Shown piece by piece: positions 49,988-58,408 of a DNA stretch of 64,000 nucleotides; within the stretch, counting starts at the first letter, position 1, and each line of letters starts with the position of its first letter. The translations under genes and the position numbers were made by a program. The stretch comes from Streptomyces niveus. GTDB taxonomy: Bacteria > Actinomycetota > Actinomycetes > Streptomycetales > Streptomycetaceae. The stretch is from assembly GCF_001723055.1 (NCBI RefSeq), contig NZ_MDCR01000114.1, positions 1 to 64,000 on the forward strand, in the 5' to 3' direction. Under the pieces are notes generated by a model. It was not told the DNA's origin. It ran no database searches and saw only the letters and a program-made list of their open reading frames with translations.

Positions 49988-50578
49988 ATGAGTAATCTCA
50001 AGAGTCAGAACCGGCCAACCGACCATTCGGGACACGCGCGACTGGGCAAGAAGGCGCTCTTCATCACCTGCACGGACGCGAATTTCTCGCCGACCCGGCT
50101 GACCGGTATCGCGCCGGAACGGCTTTTCGAGCTGCGGAACATGGGAAACATCGTTCCCAAGAGCGGTACGGCCGCGATATCCAGCGAAACGGCGGCAATC
50201 CAGTACGTACTGAGCGAGTCAAACCTCCGCGACGTCATCCTCTGCGGCCACTCCCGGTGCGTGGCCGTTTCCTGCCTGCTGAGCCGCCACAACGCCCCCG
50301 TGCCGCCGGCCGTCAAGCGCTGGCTCTCGATCGGGCGCTCCCGGGTCGCCTGCGAGGACGCGATGGGCAAGGTCCCGGTCGGACCGCTGAGCCAGGCGGC
50401 CTGGGACACGGCCTCGCGGGCCCATCTGGCGGTCCAGCTGGCACATCTGCTGGAGTACGCGGAACTGGCCCGCCGCCACGCGGACGGTGAACTGCGCATC
50501 CACGGCTGGTTCTTCAACAGCCGGGGCCGGGTGGAGACGCTCCCCGTCCCCACCGCCCACCTCACGACGACGGCCTGA
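49988..50578 (+). CDS. Beta-carbonic-anhydrase-like protein lacking the dyad arginine
   Basis: A 196-residue protein from the ATG at 49988 (AGGGGGAA upstream). The beta-CA zinc ligands are present: Cys28, His88 and Cys91 (CTDAN and GHSRC). The fold motifs RLFELRNMGNIVP and SSETAAIQYVL are also there. In active enzymes the first motif is C-x-D-(S/A)-R; here Asp30 remains but the Arg is Asn32, breaking the Asp-Arg dyad that controls water activation. It could be an altered hydratase, a zinc- or bicarbonate-binding protein, or a relative acting on another small substrate. No signal peptide is present. A hairpin follows. Confidence 0.8.
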   Translation: MSNLKSQNRPTDHSGHARLGKKALFITCTDANFSPTRLTGIAPERLFELRNMGNIVPKSGTAAISSETAAIQYVLSESNLRDVILCGHSRCVAVSCLLSRHNAPVPPAVKRWLSIGRSRVACEDAMGKVPVGPLSQAAWDTASRAHLAVQLAHLLEYAELARRHADGELRIHGWFFNSRGRVETLPVPTAHLTTTA

Positions 50579-50598
50579 CCACCCGCCCGAGCTGGGGG

Positions 50599-50635
50599 CG
50601 CCGTCGGCCGGGACGCCACCTCCCGGCCGGCGGCG
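50599..50635. terminator. Bidirectional hairpin between convergent genes
   Basis: Arms of 14 bp (50599-50612 and 50622-50635) pair at 13 positions around a 9-nt loop, between the carbonic-anhydrase-like stop and the convergent carboxypeptidase stop. Confidence 0.6.
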
Positions 50636-50671
50636 CGGGAGCGCCCGGACATCCACCTGGTCCAGGCGCAC

Positions 50672-51682
50672 CTAAGCGAAGGGGTGTTGACGCGGGCCCT
50701 CCCCGTGAAGCGGACCCTCCCCTGCCTGCGCCCGCACCGCCGTGCCCAGTGACTTCCGCACCCCCTCGATCAGCTTCCCGCTGCTGTCGAACGCCGCCCG
50801 AAGGCCCTCCTGCGGGGTGGTGTCCGCGCGCTGGTGGAGGACGACGCCCAGGATCAGGCGTTTCGACGAGTGCGTCTGCGCCGTGGCCGCCCACATCAGG
50901 GCGCCTCCGGCCGGCGTGCTGGAGCCCGTCTTGAGGCCGATGACGCCGGACCGACCGAGGAGGGTGTTGGTGTTGGGGATCGTGGCGCCGGTGACGGGAT
51001 CCTCGGTGCCGGGCATCGCGACGATCTCGCGGAGCACCGCGTCGCGCATCACCGCGCGGGCCAGTTTCACCTGGTCGACGGCGGTGCTCCGGCTCGTGGA
51101 CTCGTACCCGCTGGCGCCGGTGTACATGGTGTCGCGCATGCCGAGCTTCGCGGCGGCGCGGTTCATCTTCGCGACGAAGGCCTCCTGGCTCCCGGCGTCC
51201 CAACGGGCCAGCAGGCGGGCGATGTTGTTGCCCGAGGGGATCAACGTCAGTTCGAGCAGCCGCCGTTCGGTGAGCCGCTGCCCCTCGTCGACCCGGACGG
51301 TCGACTCGTCGGCCGAACCGGACTCCTGTGCCGCCTTCCTGTCGACGGTGATGACCGGACCGGGGTCCGTGGTCCGGAGCGGGTGGTCCTTGAGGATCAC
51401 GTACGCCGTCATGACCTTGGTGACGCTCGCGATCGGCACCGGCTTCTGCTCCCCCTTCGTCCCGAGGCTCCCGACGCCCTCGACCCACACGCTCGCCTGG
51501 CCGTCCTCCGGCCACGGGAGGGAACGCGCCCCGGGGCTCAGGTTGTCGGAACCGCCGTCACCCGTGAGTCCCCACGTGGCGCCCACCAGGGCGACGACGG
51601 CCGCCGCGATCGCGGCCGTCATGAGAACGATCAGGCGCTTTCGCCGTGGGCGGGCGACGCGGGGGTGCGGGGCAGGGCGCAT
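50672..51682 (-). CDS. D-alanyl-D-alanine carboxypeptidase (low-molecular-mass PBP)
   Basis: A 336-residue serine peptidase that trims the terminal D-Ala of peptidoglycan stem peptides. It has a basic N terminus and one hydrophobic anchor (LIVLMTAAIAAAVVALVGA) and then the three penicillin-binding motifs: SxxK as ASVTKVMTAY, SxN as IPSGNNIARL and KTG as GLKTGSSTPAGG. The short C terminus (GEGPLHGEGPRQHPFA) lacks the amphipathic anchor of Gram-negative PBP5. It lies 134 bp downstream of a CseBC-like two-component system in the same direction, so cell-wall stress control is plausible. Confidence 0.92.
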   Translation of the reverse strand: MRPAPHPRVARPRRKRLIVLMTAAIAAAVVALVGATWGLTGDGGSDNLSPGARSLPWPEDGQASVWVEGVGSLGTKGEQKPVPIASVTKVMTAYVILKDHPLRTTDPGPVITVDRKAAQESGSADESTVRVDEGQRLTERRLLELTLIPSGNNIARLLARWDAGSQEAFVAKMNRAAAKLGMRDTMYTGASGYESTSRSTAVDQVKLARAVMRDAVLREIVAMPGTEDPVTGATIPNTNTLLGRSGVIGLKTGSSTPAGGALMWAATAQTHSSKRLILGVVLHQRADTTPQEGLRAAFDSSGKLIEGVRKSLGTAVRAQAGEGPLHGEGPRQHPFA

Positions 51683-51816
51683 GAGCGGTTACCTCCAGGG
51701 ACTCCGACGTGGCGGAACGCGCGTCGTTCGCGCATGTCAGCCACCCTGGAAGGCAGTTGTTTCCGTGCTGTGCGAAGCGTCGGTCCAACGCCGCTCCGCT
51801 GCCCATCCGTCGTGTA

Positions 51817-53076
51817 TCAGCCAGGCAGACGGAGGGTCGCCACCGCGCCCCCGTCGTCCGCCGCGTTGGCGAACGTCAGCGTGGCCCCGATGACCTGCGC
51901 CTGGCCCAGCGCGATGGTGAGGCCCAGGCCGTGGCCCCGGCCGCGTTCGGCCGCGCCCGTGCGAAAGCGCCGCGGGCCGTCCGCCAGCAGCGACTCGGGG
52001 AAGCCGGGGCCGTGGTCGCGTACGACGACGACCCCGTCGCCGACCGTGACCTCGACCGTCGCCCGCTCATGGCCGTGTCCCTGCTCGACTCCGTGCCGGT
52101 GGGCGTTCGTCATGAGGTTGGCGACGATACGGTCCAGACGGCGCGGGTCCGTCGCGGCCACCGGCTTGCCCGCGACCGTCACACGCGCCACCAGCCCCGT
52201 CCTGGCCACGGATTCGGCGACGACTTCGCCCAGCGGCACCGGCCGGATGTCGGCCTGTTCCGCGTCCGCGTCCAGGCGTGAGATCTCCAGCAGGTCCTCG
52301 ACCAGCGTCCGCAGCACCCGCACCCGGTCCCTGACCAGCTCGGTCGCCTCGCCCTCCGGGAGGAGCCCGGCTGAGGTGACCAGGCCCATCAGCGGGGTGC
52401 GCAGCTCGTGGGCGACGTCGGCGGTGAAGCGCTGCTCGTTCAGCAGCCGGTCCTGGAGGCTGTCGGCCATGGTGTCGACGCTGGCCGAGATCTCGGTGAT
52501 CTCGTCGCCCGTCCGGCGGCCCGCCCCGGTCCTGGCGGCGAGGTCACCGGAGGCGATGCGCCGGGCGGTCCGTGCCACCCGCCGCAGCCGCCGGTTGGGG
52601 AGTTCGGCGGCGACGGCGGACAGCGGGACGATGACGGCGAGCGTCGCCAGCGAGTACTTCCACATGTTCCGGTCGAGGGCGCGGCGGCTGAGCTGGTCGG
52701 GAGTCATGTCGAGCGAGACCGCCGCGAGAGCGCCGTCGTCCAGCCGCTGCGCGGCCCACATCCGGGGGCTGTACCGCCGGCTCTCGTCGTAGAGGTCGGC
52801 CTGTCCGTCTTCCCGGGCTTTCCGCACCAGCTCGGCGGGCATCTCCTCGGGGTTGTACACGACATGGGCGACGTCGACGCCGTCGGCACCGTCGGCGCTG
52901 CCGCGCTCGGTCGCGAGGGCGCCGTCCAGAGCGGTGTACGCCTTGGCCGCGCCGTCGTTCATGGACCGGTCGTACGTGCTGCCGTGCACCAGCACGCCGA
53001 CGGTGAACGCGATGGAGCAGCACGCGACGGCCACCAGCAGGGCGATCTTCCAGCGCAGGGAACGCCAGGAGCCCAT
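51817..53076 (-). CDS. Sensor histidine kinase, CseC-like
   Basis: A 419-residue kinase one base after its response-regulator gene. Two helices (about residues 9-31 and 137-158) flank an extracytoplasmic sensor with DVAHVVYNPEEMPAELVRK. A HAMP segment is followed by the H box FTADVAHELRTPLMGLV, N box IVANLMTNAHRHGVE, G1 VRDHGPGFP and G2 AERGRGHGLGLTIAL. The arrangement and sequence style match CseC, the envelope-stress sensor of Streptomyces. No sigE-type sigma factor or cseA is adjacent, so it is a paralogue rather than the canonical locus. Confidence 0.9.
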   Translation of the reverse strand: MGSWRSLRWKIALLVAVACCSIAFTVGVLVHGSTYDRSMNDGAAKAYTALDGALATERGSADGADGVDVAHVVYNPEEMPAELVRKAREDGQADLYDESRRYSPRMWAAQRLDDGALAAVSLDMTPDQLSRRALDRNMWKYSLATLAVIVPLSAVAAELPNRRLRRVARTARRIASGDLAARTGAGRRTGDEITEISASVDTMADSLQDRLLNEQRFTADVAHELRTPLMGLVTSAGLLPEGEATELVRDRVRVLRTLVEDLLEISRLDADAEQADIRPVPLGEVVAESVARTGLVARVTVAGKPVAATDPRRLDRIVANLMTNAHRHGVEQGHGHERATVEVTVGDGVVVVRDHGPGFPESLLADGPRRFRTGAAERGRGHGLGLTIALGQAQVIGATLTFANAADDGGAVATLRLPG

Positions 53077-53077
53077 G

Positions 53078-53794
53078 TCAGCGCCGCAACTTGTAGCCGA
53101 AGCCGCGGACCGTCTCGATGCGCTCGGTCCCGATCTTCCTGCGCAGCCGCTGGACGCAGAGATCGACCACGCGGCTGTCCCCGTCCCAGCCGTAGTCCCA
53201 GACGTTACGCAACAAGGTCTGCCGCTCCAGCACGATCCCGGGATGGGCGGCGAACTCCAGCAGCAGGCGCAGCTCGGTGGGCGCCAGCGCGACCGGTTCA
53301 CCGGCCCGGAACACCTCAAGGCCGCCGGTGTCGATGCTCAGGTCGCCGAAGACGAGCAGCCGGTGCCCGTCGGCGGCCGGCCCGTCCGGTTCGGACGGCG
53401 GCGCCTCTCCCCCGGCCGGACCCGGCGCGAACGTCGCCCGGCGCAGCAGCGAGCGCATCCTCGCCACCAGGACGGAGATGTCGACGGGCTTGACGACGTA
53501 GTCGTCGGCGCCGGCCTCCAGCCCGGACACGACGTCCAGCGCGTCGCCCCGCGCCGACATCATCAGGATCGGGTCGGTACTGGACTCCCGAATCCGGCGG
53601 CACAGCCCGATACCGTCCAGCCCCGGCAGCATCACATCGAGCAGCAGCAGGTCATGCCGCCGCTCCCGGAAGAGTTCCAGCCCCGTCAGCCCGTCCCCGG
53701 CCACGGCCACGTGGTAGCCGTACCGCTCCAGTGCCATCGCGACGGATTTCCGGATGACCTCGTCGTCCTCGACGAGAAGAACAGAGACGGACAT
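53078..53794 (-). CDS. OmpR-family response regulator, CseB-like
   Basis: A 238-residue regulator from the ATG at 53794. The receiver (SVLLVEDDEVIRKSVAMALE) has the phospho-acceptor in LLLLDVMLPGLDG, SARGD and VVKPVD. The DNA-binding domain (LAPTELRLLLEFAAHPGIVL, NVWDYGWDGDSRVVDLCVQ, ETVRGFGYKLRR) is strikingly CseB-like. It forms an operon with the kinase. Targets may include the neighbouring carboxypeptidase and the divergent amidase gene; this is inference from position. Confidence 0.92.
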   Translation of the reverse strand: MSVSVLLVEDDEVIRKSVAMALERYGYHVAVAGDGLTGLELFRERRHDLLLLDVMLPGLDGIGLCRRIRESSTDPILMMSARGDALDVVSGLEAGADDYVVKPVDISVLVARMRSLLRRATFAPGPAGGEAPPSEPDGPAADGHRLLVFGDLSIDTGGLEVFRAGEPVALAPTELRLLLEFAAHPGIVLERQTLLRNVWDYGWDGDSRVVDLCVQRLRRKIGTERIETVRGFGYKLRR

Positions 53795-54097
53795 TTCTTC
53801 CCACCTGTAGCGCGTGCTCGTTCGACGTTGCCCTGCCGGCGCCCGCCGCCGTACGGCCAACCAGGCCCTTGCGACCGTACCTCGCCCATGTATCAGCCAC
53901 GCATCATCACCGAGCCACCGCCATCGCTCACCCTCGCCCACCCTCGGAAAAGGCCGGGATCCGTGGGCAGGTGATGTTTCGGGGGTGGGGTGCGCTGGGT
54001 ATGACAGGCCGCCCCGTATGAGGGTGCGCCGCACGTGAACTTCTGAGGGGTGGGGCATTTGAGCCCGCGTACGTCGCACGCGTACCGAAGTCTGAGC
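53795..54097. promoter_or_regulatory. 303-bp divergent intergenic region between the CseB-like and amidase genes
   Basis: It separates two cell-envelope transcription units and must hold both promoters. I see short GC-rich repeats and a possible alternative GTG start for the amidase at 54050, but no confident -35/-10 pair or operator. Confidence 0.4.
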
Positions 54098-56767
54098 ATG
54101 AAGCGCCGGGTGTGGCTGACCCTGGGCGCCGTCGTCCTGGGGGGCGCCGGAGTGGTCACCGTCGCCATGGCCGATCCGCCGGAGGAGCCGGGCAAGGGCG
54201 GTCCCGAGAAGCGGTCGGCCAAGGTGCACACGGTGCAGCTGTCGAAGGGCGGGGCGAACGAGAGGGAGCTGCCGAGCACCAGCACGGAGCCGTTCTCGCT
54301 TGTAGGTGTCGGCTGGGACAGTGCGTCGGCCGAGATCGACGGTGTGGCTCAGGTGCGTACCAGGGAGGCGAAGTCCGGCAAGTGGTCGGGCTGGCAGTCG
54401 CTGGAGCTGGACTCGCACGGACCGGACGAGCCGGAGGGCGCGGCGCGGGGTGCCTCCGAGCCGCTGTGGGTGGGGCCGTCCACCGCGGTGCAGGTACGGG
54501 TGGAGTCGGACACGGCGCTGCCCAAGAGCCTGAAGCTGCACATGGTCGATCCCGGGGTGAGCGCGGCCGAGGCGAAGAACCCGGCCGACCCGGTCCTGGA
54601 CAGTGCCGCCTTCGCGGTGGAGGAGACCGCGTCCCCGTCGCCGGGTGATTCCGTTACGCCGACGGATGTCCCGACGGTTGTCCCGACAGAGCCGGCCGAG
54701 TCGGCCACCCCGACGGACACCGCGACGCCGGATCCGAGCCCGACGGACACAGCGACGCCGGATCCGAGCCCGACGCCCACCAAGCCGACCGCCCCGCCCT
54801 CGACGGTGAAGCGTCCGCCGATCATCGACCGCGCGCAGTGGGGCGCGGACGAGACGATGGTCGCCGACCCGGCGGAGTACATCGACAAGGTTCAGGCGGT
54901 CTACATCCACCACACCGTCGGCTCGAACAACTACAGCTGCGCCGAATCGGCCGCTCTGGTCCGCGGCATCATGACGTACCACGTCAAGACGGAGGGCTGG
55001 AACGACCTCGGCTACAACTTCCTGGTCGACAAGTGCGGCCGGATCTTCGAGGGCCGCGGCGGCGGCGCCGACCTGCCGGTCAAGGGCGCGCACACCTACG
55101 GCTTCAACAGCTACTCCACGGGCATCGCGCTGCTCGGTGACTTCGAGGGCGACGCCGCCACCGGCAAGGCCGCCGGGCGGCCGACGACCGCCGCGCAGCA
55201 GTCCGCCGCCCGGGTCGCCGCCTGGAAGCTGGGTCAGTACGGCGGCAACCCGAAGGGCTCCGTGACCCTCGTCGCGCAGGGCGACACGGGCAAGTACAGC
55301 GAGGGCCAGAAGGCGACGATGAGCGTGATCTCCGGTCACCGCGACGCCTTCGCCACCGCGTGCCCGGGCAAGAACCTCTACGCGAAACTCCCCGCGATCC
55401 GCGATTTCGCCGCCGGCCCCGGCCGTAACTCCGCCATCCCGAGCGCCGACTTCAACAGGGACGGCATCAACGATCTGGTGGTCGGCCTGCCCCTGGCCGC
55501 GAGCAGCGACGGAAGCGTCACGGTCCTGCCGGGCACCACCGCCGGACCGGGCTCCTCGGCGCGCAGGATCATCAACCAGAACAGCCCCGGTGTCCCCGGG
55601 AACTCCGAGGCCGGCGACCTCTTCGGCTCCGCCAACGCGTGGGGCGATGTCAACGGCGACGGCTACGCCGACCTGATCGTCGGCTCGCCCGGCGAGAACG
55701 GCACCACCGGGCAGACCGACACCGGCGTGGTGGCGGTGCTCCACGGCCCCGGCCTGAACACCGGCAAGGGGTACTGGACCGACGCGGCCACCCGGGCCGC
55801 GGGCGAGAAGCTCGGTGCCACGGTCACCTCCGGTGACTTCAACGCCGACGGCAACGCGGACATCCTCTCCATCGCCCCGGGCAAGCCCGGCCGTTGGTGG
55901 GCGTGGGACGGCAAGTCCGGCGCGGCCAAGTCCGGTTACCTGAACTCGACGGCGTACACCACCGCCGCCGGCTACGCCTCAGCCGTCAGCGGCGACTTCA
56001 ACAAGGACGGATACGCGGACGCCGCCGTCGGCTTCCGCGACCCGGGCGGTGTCGGCCGGCTGCTGTGGCTCAAGGGCTCGGCGACCGGGCTCCAGCGCGT
56101 CGGCGTCCTGGAGGCGCGCGGCGGCCGTTCGCTCGCGGCGGGCGACCTCAACGGCGACGGCTACACCGACCTCGCGGTCGGCCAGCCGAGCACCACGGAG
56201 TCCGGGCACACGCTCAAGGGCGGCGCGGTCACGGCCGTCTTCGGGTCGGCGACCGGACTGACCTCGACCGGACGCAAGACGTTCGGCCAGGACACCACCG
56301 GTGTCCCGGACACCGGCGAGACCGGCGACGACATGGGCGCCTCCGTCTCCGTGGGTGACGTCAACCTCGACGGGTACGACGACATCCTCAGCGGCCTGCC
56401 GGGTGAGGACATCACCCGAGGCGGTGTCGCCCGGACCAACGCGGGCCAGGTCATCCTGCTGCGCGGTTCGTCCACGGGCCCGACGGCCACCGGCTCGGCC
56501 GCGTACCACCAGGACACCGCGGGTGTGCCGGGTACGACCGAGTCCAACGACCGCCTCGGCTCGTCCGTCTCGCTCACCGACCTGTCGGGCTACAGTCGGG
56601 CCGATCTGGCCATCGGCGCCGACGGCGAGGACGGCGACAACGGCACGATCCTGCAGCTGGACAACAGCAGCACCAGCGGCATCGTGACCAGCTCGGGCGT
56701 CTACTACGGCACCACGGCGCTGGGCGCCCCGGCGGGCATCCGCATCGGCCGGACGCTGGCGCCGTAA
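54098..56767 (+). CDS. Secreted N-acetylmuramoyl-L-alanine amidase (PGRP-like) with FG-GAP repeats
   Basis: An 889-residue protein from the ATG at 54098, which begins a clean signal peptide (RRVWLTLGAVVLGGAGVVTV, cleavage near AMA); a GTG at 54050 is also open. Order: a beta-rich domain (residues about 30-170), a Thr/Pro/Asp linker with a direct repeat, and then an amidase_2/PGRP domain. The PGRP domain has WGADETM, AVYIHHTVGSNN, LGYNFLVDKCGRIFEGRGG and SVISGHRDAFATACPGKN with zinc-type histidines. From about residue 445 there are repeated FG-GAP units (for example SADFNRDGINDLVVGLP, WGDVNGDGYADLIVGSP), which build calcium-binding beta-propellers. It should cleave peptidoglycan outside the cell. 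Confidence 0.92.
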   Translation: MKRRVWLTLGAVVLGGAGVVTVAMADPPEEPGKGGPEKRSAKVHTVQLSKGGANERELPSTSTEPFSLVGVGWDSASAEIDGVAQVRTREAKSGKWSGWQSLELDSHGPDEPEGAARGASEPLWVGPSTAVQVRVESDTALPKSLKLHMVDPGVSAAEAKNPADPVLDSAAFAVEETASPSPGDSVTPTDVPTVVPTEPAESATPTDTATPDPSPTDTATPDPSPTPTKPTAPPSTVKRPPIIDRAQWGADETMVADPAEYIDKVQAVYIHHTVGSNNYSCAESAALVRGIMTYHVKTEGWNDLGYNFLVDKCGRIFEGRGGGADLPVKGAHTYGFNSYSTGIALLGDFEGDAATGKAAGRPTTAAQQSAARVAAWKLGQYGGNPKGSVTLVAQGDTGKYSEGQKATMSVISGHRDAFATACPGKNLYAKLPAIRDFAAGPGRNSAIPSADFNRDGINDLVVGLPLAASSDGSVTVLPGTTAGPGSSARRIINQNSPGVPGNSEAGDLFGSANAWGDVNGDGYADLIVGSPGENGTTGQTDTGVVAVLHGPGLNTGKGYWTDAATRAAGEKLGATVTSGDFNADGNADILSIAPGKPGRWWAWDGKSGAAKSGYLNSTAYTTAAGYASAVSGDFNKDGYADAAVGFRDPGGVGRLLWLKGSATGLQRVGVLEARGGRSLAAGDLNGDGYTDLAVGQPSTTESGHTLKGGAVTAVFGSATGLTSTGRKTFGQDTTGVPDTGETGDDMGASVSVGDVNLDGYDDILSGLPGEDITRGGVARTNAGQVILLRGSSTGPTATGSAAYHQDTAGVPGTTESNDRLGSSVSLTDLSGYSRADLAIGADGEDGDNGTILQLDNSSTSGIVTSSGVYYGTTALGAPAGIRIGRTLAP
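54711..54770 (+). repeat. 30-bp direct repeat in the amidase linker
   Basis: Two adjacent 30-bp copies (54711-54740 and 54741-54770) differ at one base and encode Thr-Asp-Thr-Ala-Thr-Pro-Asp-Pro-Ser-Pro twice. It is a flexible linker expansion between the N-terminal and amidase domains. Confidence 0.8.
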
Positions 56768-56773
56768 CACCTC

Positions 56774-56815
56774 GCAGCCCCGGTCTCCGCGACAACGGAC
56801 GGAGACCGGGGCTGC
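56774..56815. terminator. Strong bidirectional hairpin after the amidase gene
   Basis: A perfect 16-bp stem (56774-56789 with 56800-56815) and a 10-nt loop lie between the amidase stop and the convergent DUF4328 gene, followed by TTCGT. Confidence 0.8.
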
Positions 56816-56839
56816 TTCGTCATCGGGATGCCGGCGGGA

Positions 56840-57565
56840 TCAGCCGCGCGGCTCTCCCTCTTGGGCGGTCGACCCGTACCGCGCCTTGATGTGCTGCATG
56901 TGCGTCAGTGTGCGGACCAGCCGGATGGCGAGAACGGCACAGACGATGTCGAGAACGTCGGCGAGCATGAGAAGGCCGAGACCCGCGTTCGTCGGGCCGA
57001 CCGATTCGGCCATGTCGTAGACCGCGCCGCCGGCCAAGGCGACGAAGCCCTCCGCGACCCAGAAGCCCCACCACAGGTTGATCAGCCCACGGCCCGGCCA
57101 GTCGGGCGAGTGCGGTCCCGTGGAACGGCTCGCTTCCCAGATGTCGAGGTGGATCCGTCGCGGAAACCACAGGTTGACGACCGGGATGAGCCAGCTCCAA
57201 CCGGTCCAGCCGCGGCCACGCCGGTGGGTGCCGGGGGCGAAGACCTCGGCGTTGTCGCGCAGGCGGTACAGCCAGCAGACGTAGACGATTCCGGTGGAGA
57301 GGTAGAAGACGCTCTGAAGCGAGCCGGAGAGATTGTAGTAGCGCAGCCGTTTCTCGACACCGGGCACCGTCCACAGGACCGCCCGGGCGTCCGGCACGCC
57401 GCGCAGCAGGTCGTACAGATGGACGCCCGAGGCGAGAGACAGCACATCCGTGACGATCACGGCACCGAGCAGCAGGGAAGTGGCCAGCCCCAGACCGATC
57501 GGTGAGCGCAGTACCGCGAGGTAGGCGGGCGAAGGGGCGGCGGCATGCGTCGCACTGGTGTTCAC
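56840..57565 (-). CDS. DUF4328-type membrane protein
   Basis: A protein of 241 residues from the GTG at 57565; the frame is open 15 codons earlier but without support. It has about five helices (SPIGLGLATSLLLGAVIVTD, GSLQSVFYLSTGIVYVCWLY, WSWLIPVVNLWFPRRIHLDI, LINLWWGFWVAEGFVALAGG, LLMLADVLDIVCAVLAIRLV). The block GWTGWSWLIPVVNLWFPRR, followed by an aromatic helix, is characteristic of DUF4328 proteins, whose function is unknown. It is preceded in the same direction by the sigma-factor operon across a 111-bp gap. Confidence 0.75.
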   Translation of the reverse strand: MNTSATHAAAPSPAYLAVLRSPIGLGLATSLLLGAVIVTDVLSLASGVHLYDLLRGVPDARAVLWTVPGVEKRLRYYNLSGSLQSVFYLSTGIVYVCWLYRLRDNAEVFAPGTHRRGRGWTGWSWLIPVVNLWFPRRIHLDIWEASRSTGPHSPDWPGRGLINLWWGFWVAEGFVALAGGAVYDMAESVGPTNAGLGLLMLADVLDIVCAVLAIRLVRTLTHMQHIKARYGSTAQEGEPRG

Positions 57566-57676
57566 ACACCGACCAGCGCATCGCACGCCCCAGACGTCAC
57601 ACCAGGCCACTCCAGGAACGGCGGCGCGGCAACGTGGCAGTCGGGCGCCGGCCCCGCCGCTCCCCCTTGAGGCAGG

Positions 57677-58408
57677 TTACGACGCGCGTTTACCTGCGTC
57701 CTGGGCGTGCTCCGAGCTCCTGCCTCGCGAGGGAGAGGCCGCCGGGGGACTCTTCAACTGCCCCGGCGTATCCGTCCTGCCCGGCTTCCGCGGCGCCGAG
57801 GGCACGTCCTCGTCCGTACCGGACAACAACGTGGCGCAGTACGCGTCCACGGCACCCTCTCCACCCGCGGCCTCCGCCAGCCGCTGGAACGCCGTGCCCC
57901 GGTGGTTGCCGTTGCCCCTGCTCCACGCGTGGCACAGCGCCGCATGACTCCGGGGTACCGGATCGTGCGCCGACGCCGAGGCCGAGGGGCTCGGTGACGG
58001 GGTGCTCCGGCCCGTCGCCCCGGGTGTACCGCCAGGCGTACGCGGGGCGTCCACGCCCGGCCGGGACACGGTGCTTTTATCAGGCCCTTCGGCGGGCCGG
58101 GGCGGATCCGCGAGCACACCGGGGACGGCCGCCAGCGCCAGCCCGCCGAGCATGACGGTGGCGAGGGCCGCCCCGAGCGCCGCCCTCCACGAGACAAGTA
58201 CGGAGAACCGGCGCCGGGCCGGGCGCCAGTCGTCGCGCCGTCGGCCACGCCGCGGTGCGACGCGGTCGGCCGCGTGGCCGGCCACCCGGAATGCCGCGAG
58301 CGCCCGTTCGACGCCCTCCGGCTCGACGTCACCGCGTACGGCATCCGCGAACGCCTCGATCTCGGGCGTGCCGAGCGCCGCGTCCGTCGCTTCCGCCTTG
58401 CGTCTCAT
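57677..58408 (-). CDS. Membrane protein coupled to the ECF sigma factor (putative anti-sigma)
   Basis: A 243-residue protein overlapping the sigma-factor stop by ATGA. It has a cytoplasmic N-terminal region of about 70 residues with an Arg-rich end, one helix (AALGAALATVMLGGLALAAV) and an extracytoplasmic Ser/Pro-rich linker. The C-terminal part reads HAALCHAWSRGNGNHRGTAF and AVDAYCATLLSG. The topology and coupling are those of an anti-sigma partner, but there is no HxxxCxxC zinc motif, so the assignment is by context. Cysteines in the outer part might sense redox state or form disulfides. Confidence 0.7.
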   Translation of the reverse strand: MRRKAEATDAALGTPEIEAFADAVRGDVEPEGVERALAAFRVAGHAADRVAPRRGRRRDDWRPARRRFSVLVSWRAALGAALATVMLGGLALAAVPGVLADPPRPAEGPDKSTVSRPGVDAPRTPGGTPGATGRSTPSPSPSASASAHDPVPRSHAALCHAWSRGNGNHRGTAFQRLAEAAGGEGAVDAYCATLLSGTDEDVPSAPRKPGRTDTPGQLKSPPAASPSRGRSSEHAQDAGKRAS

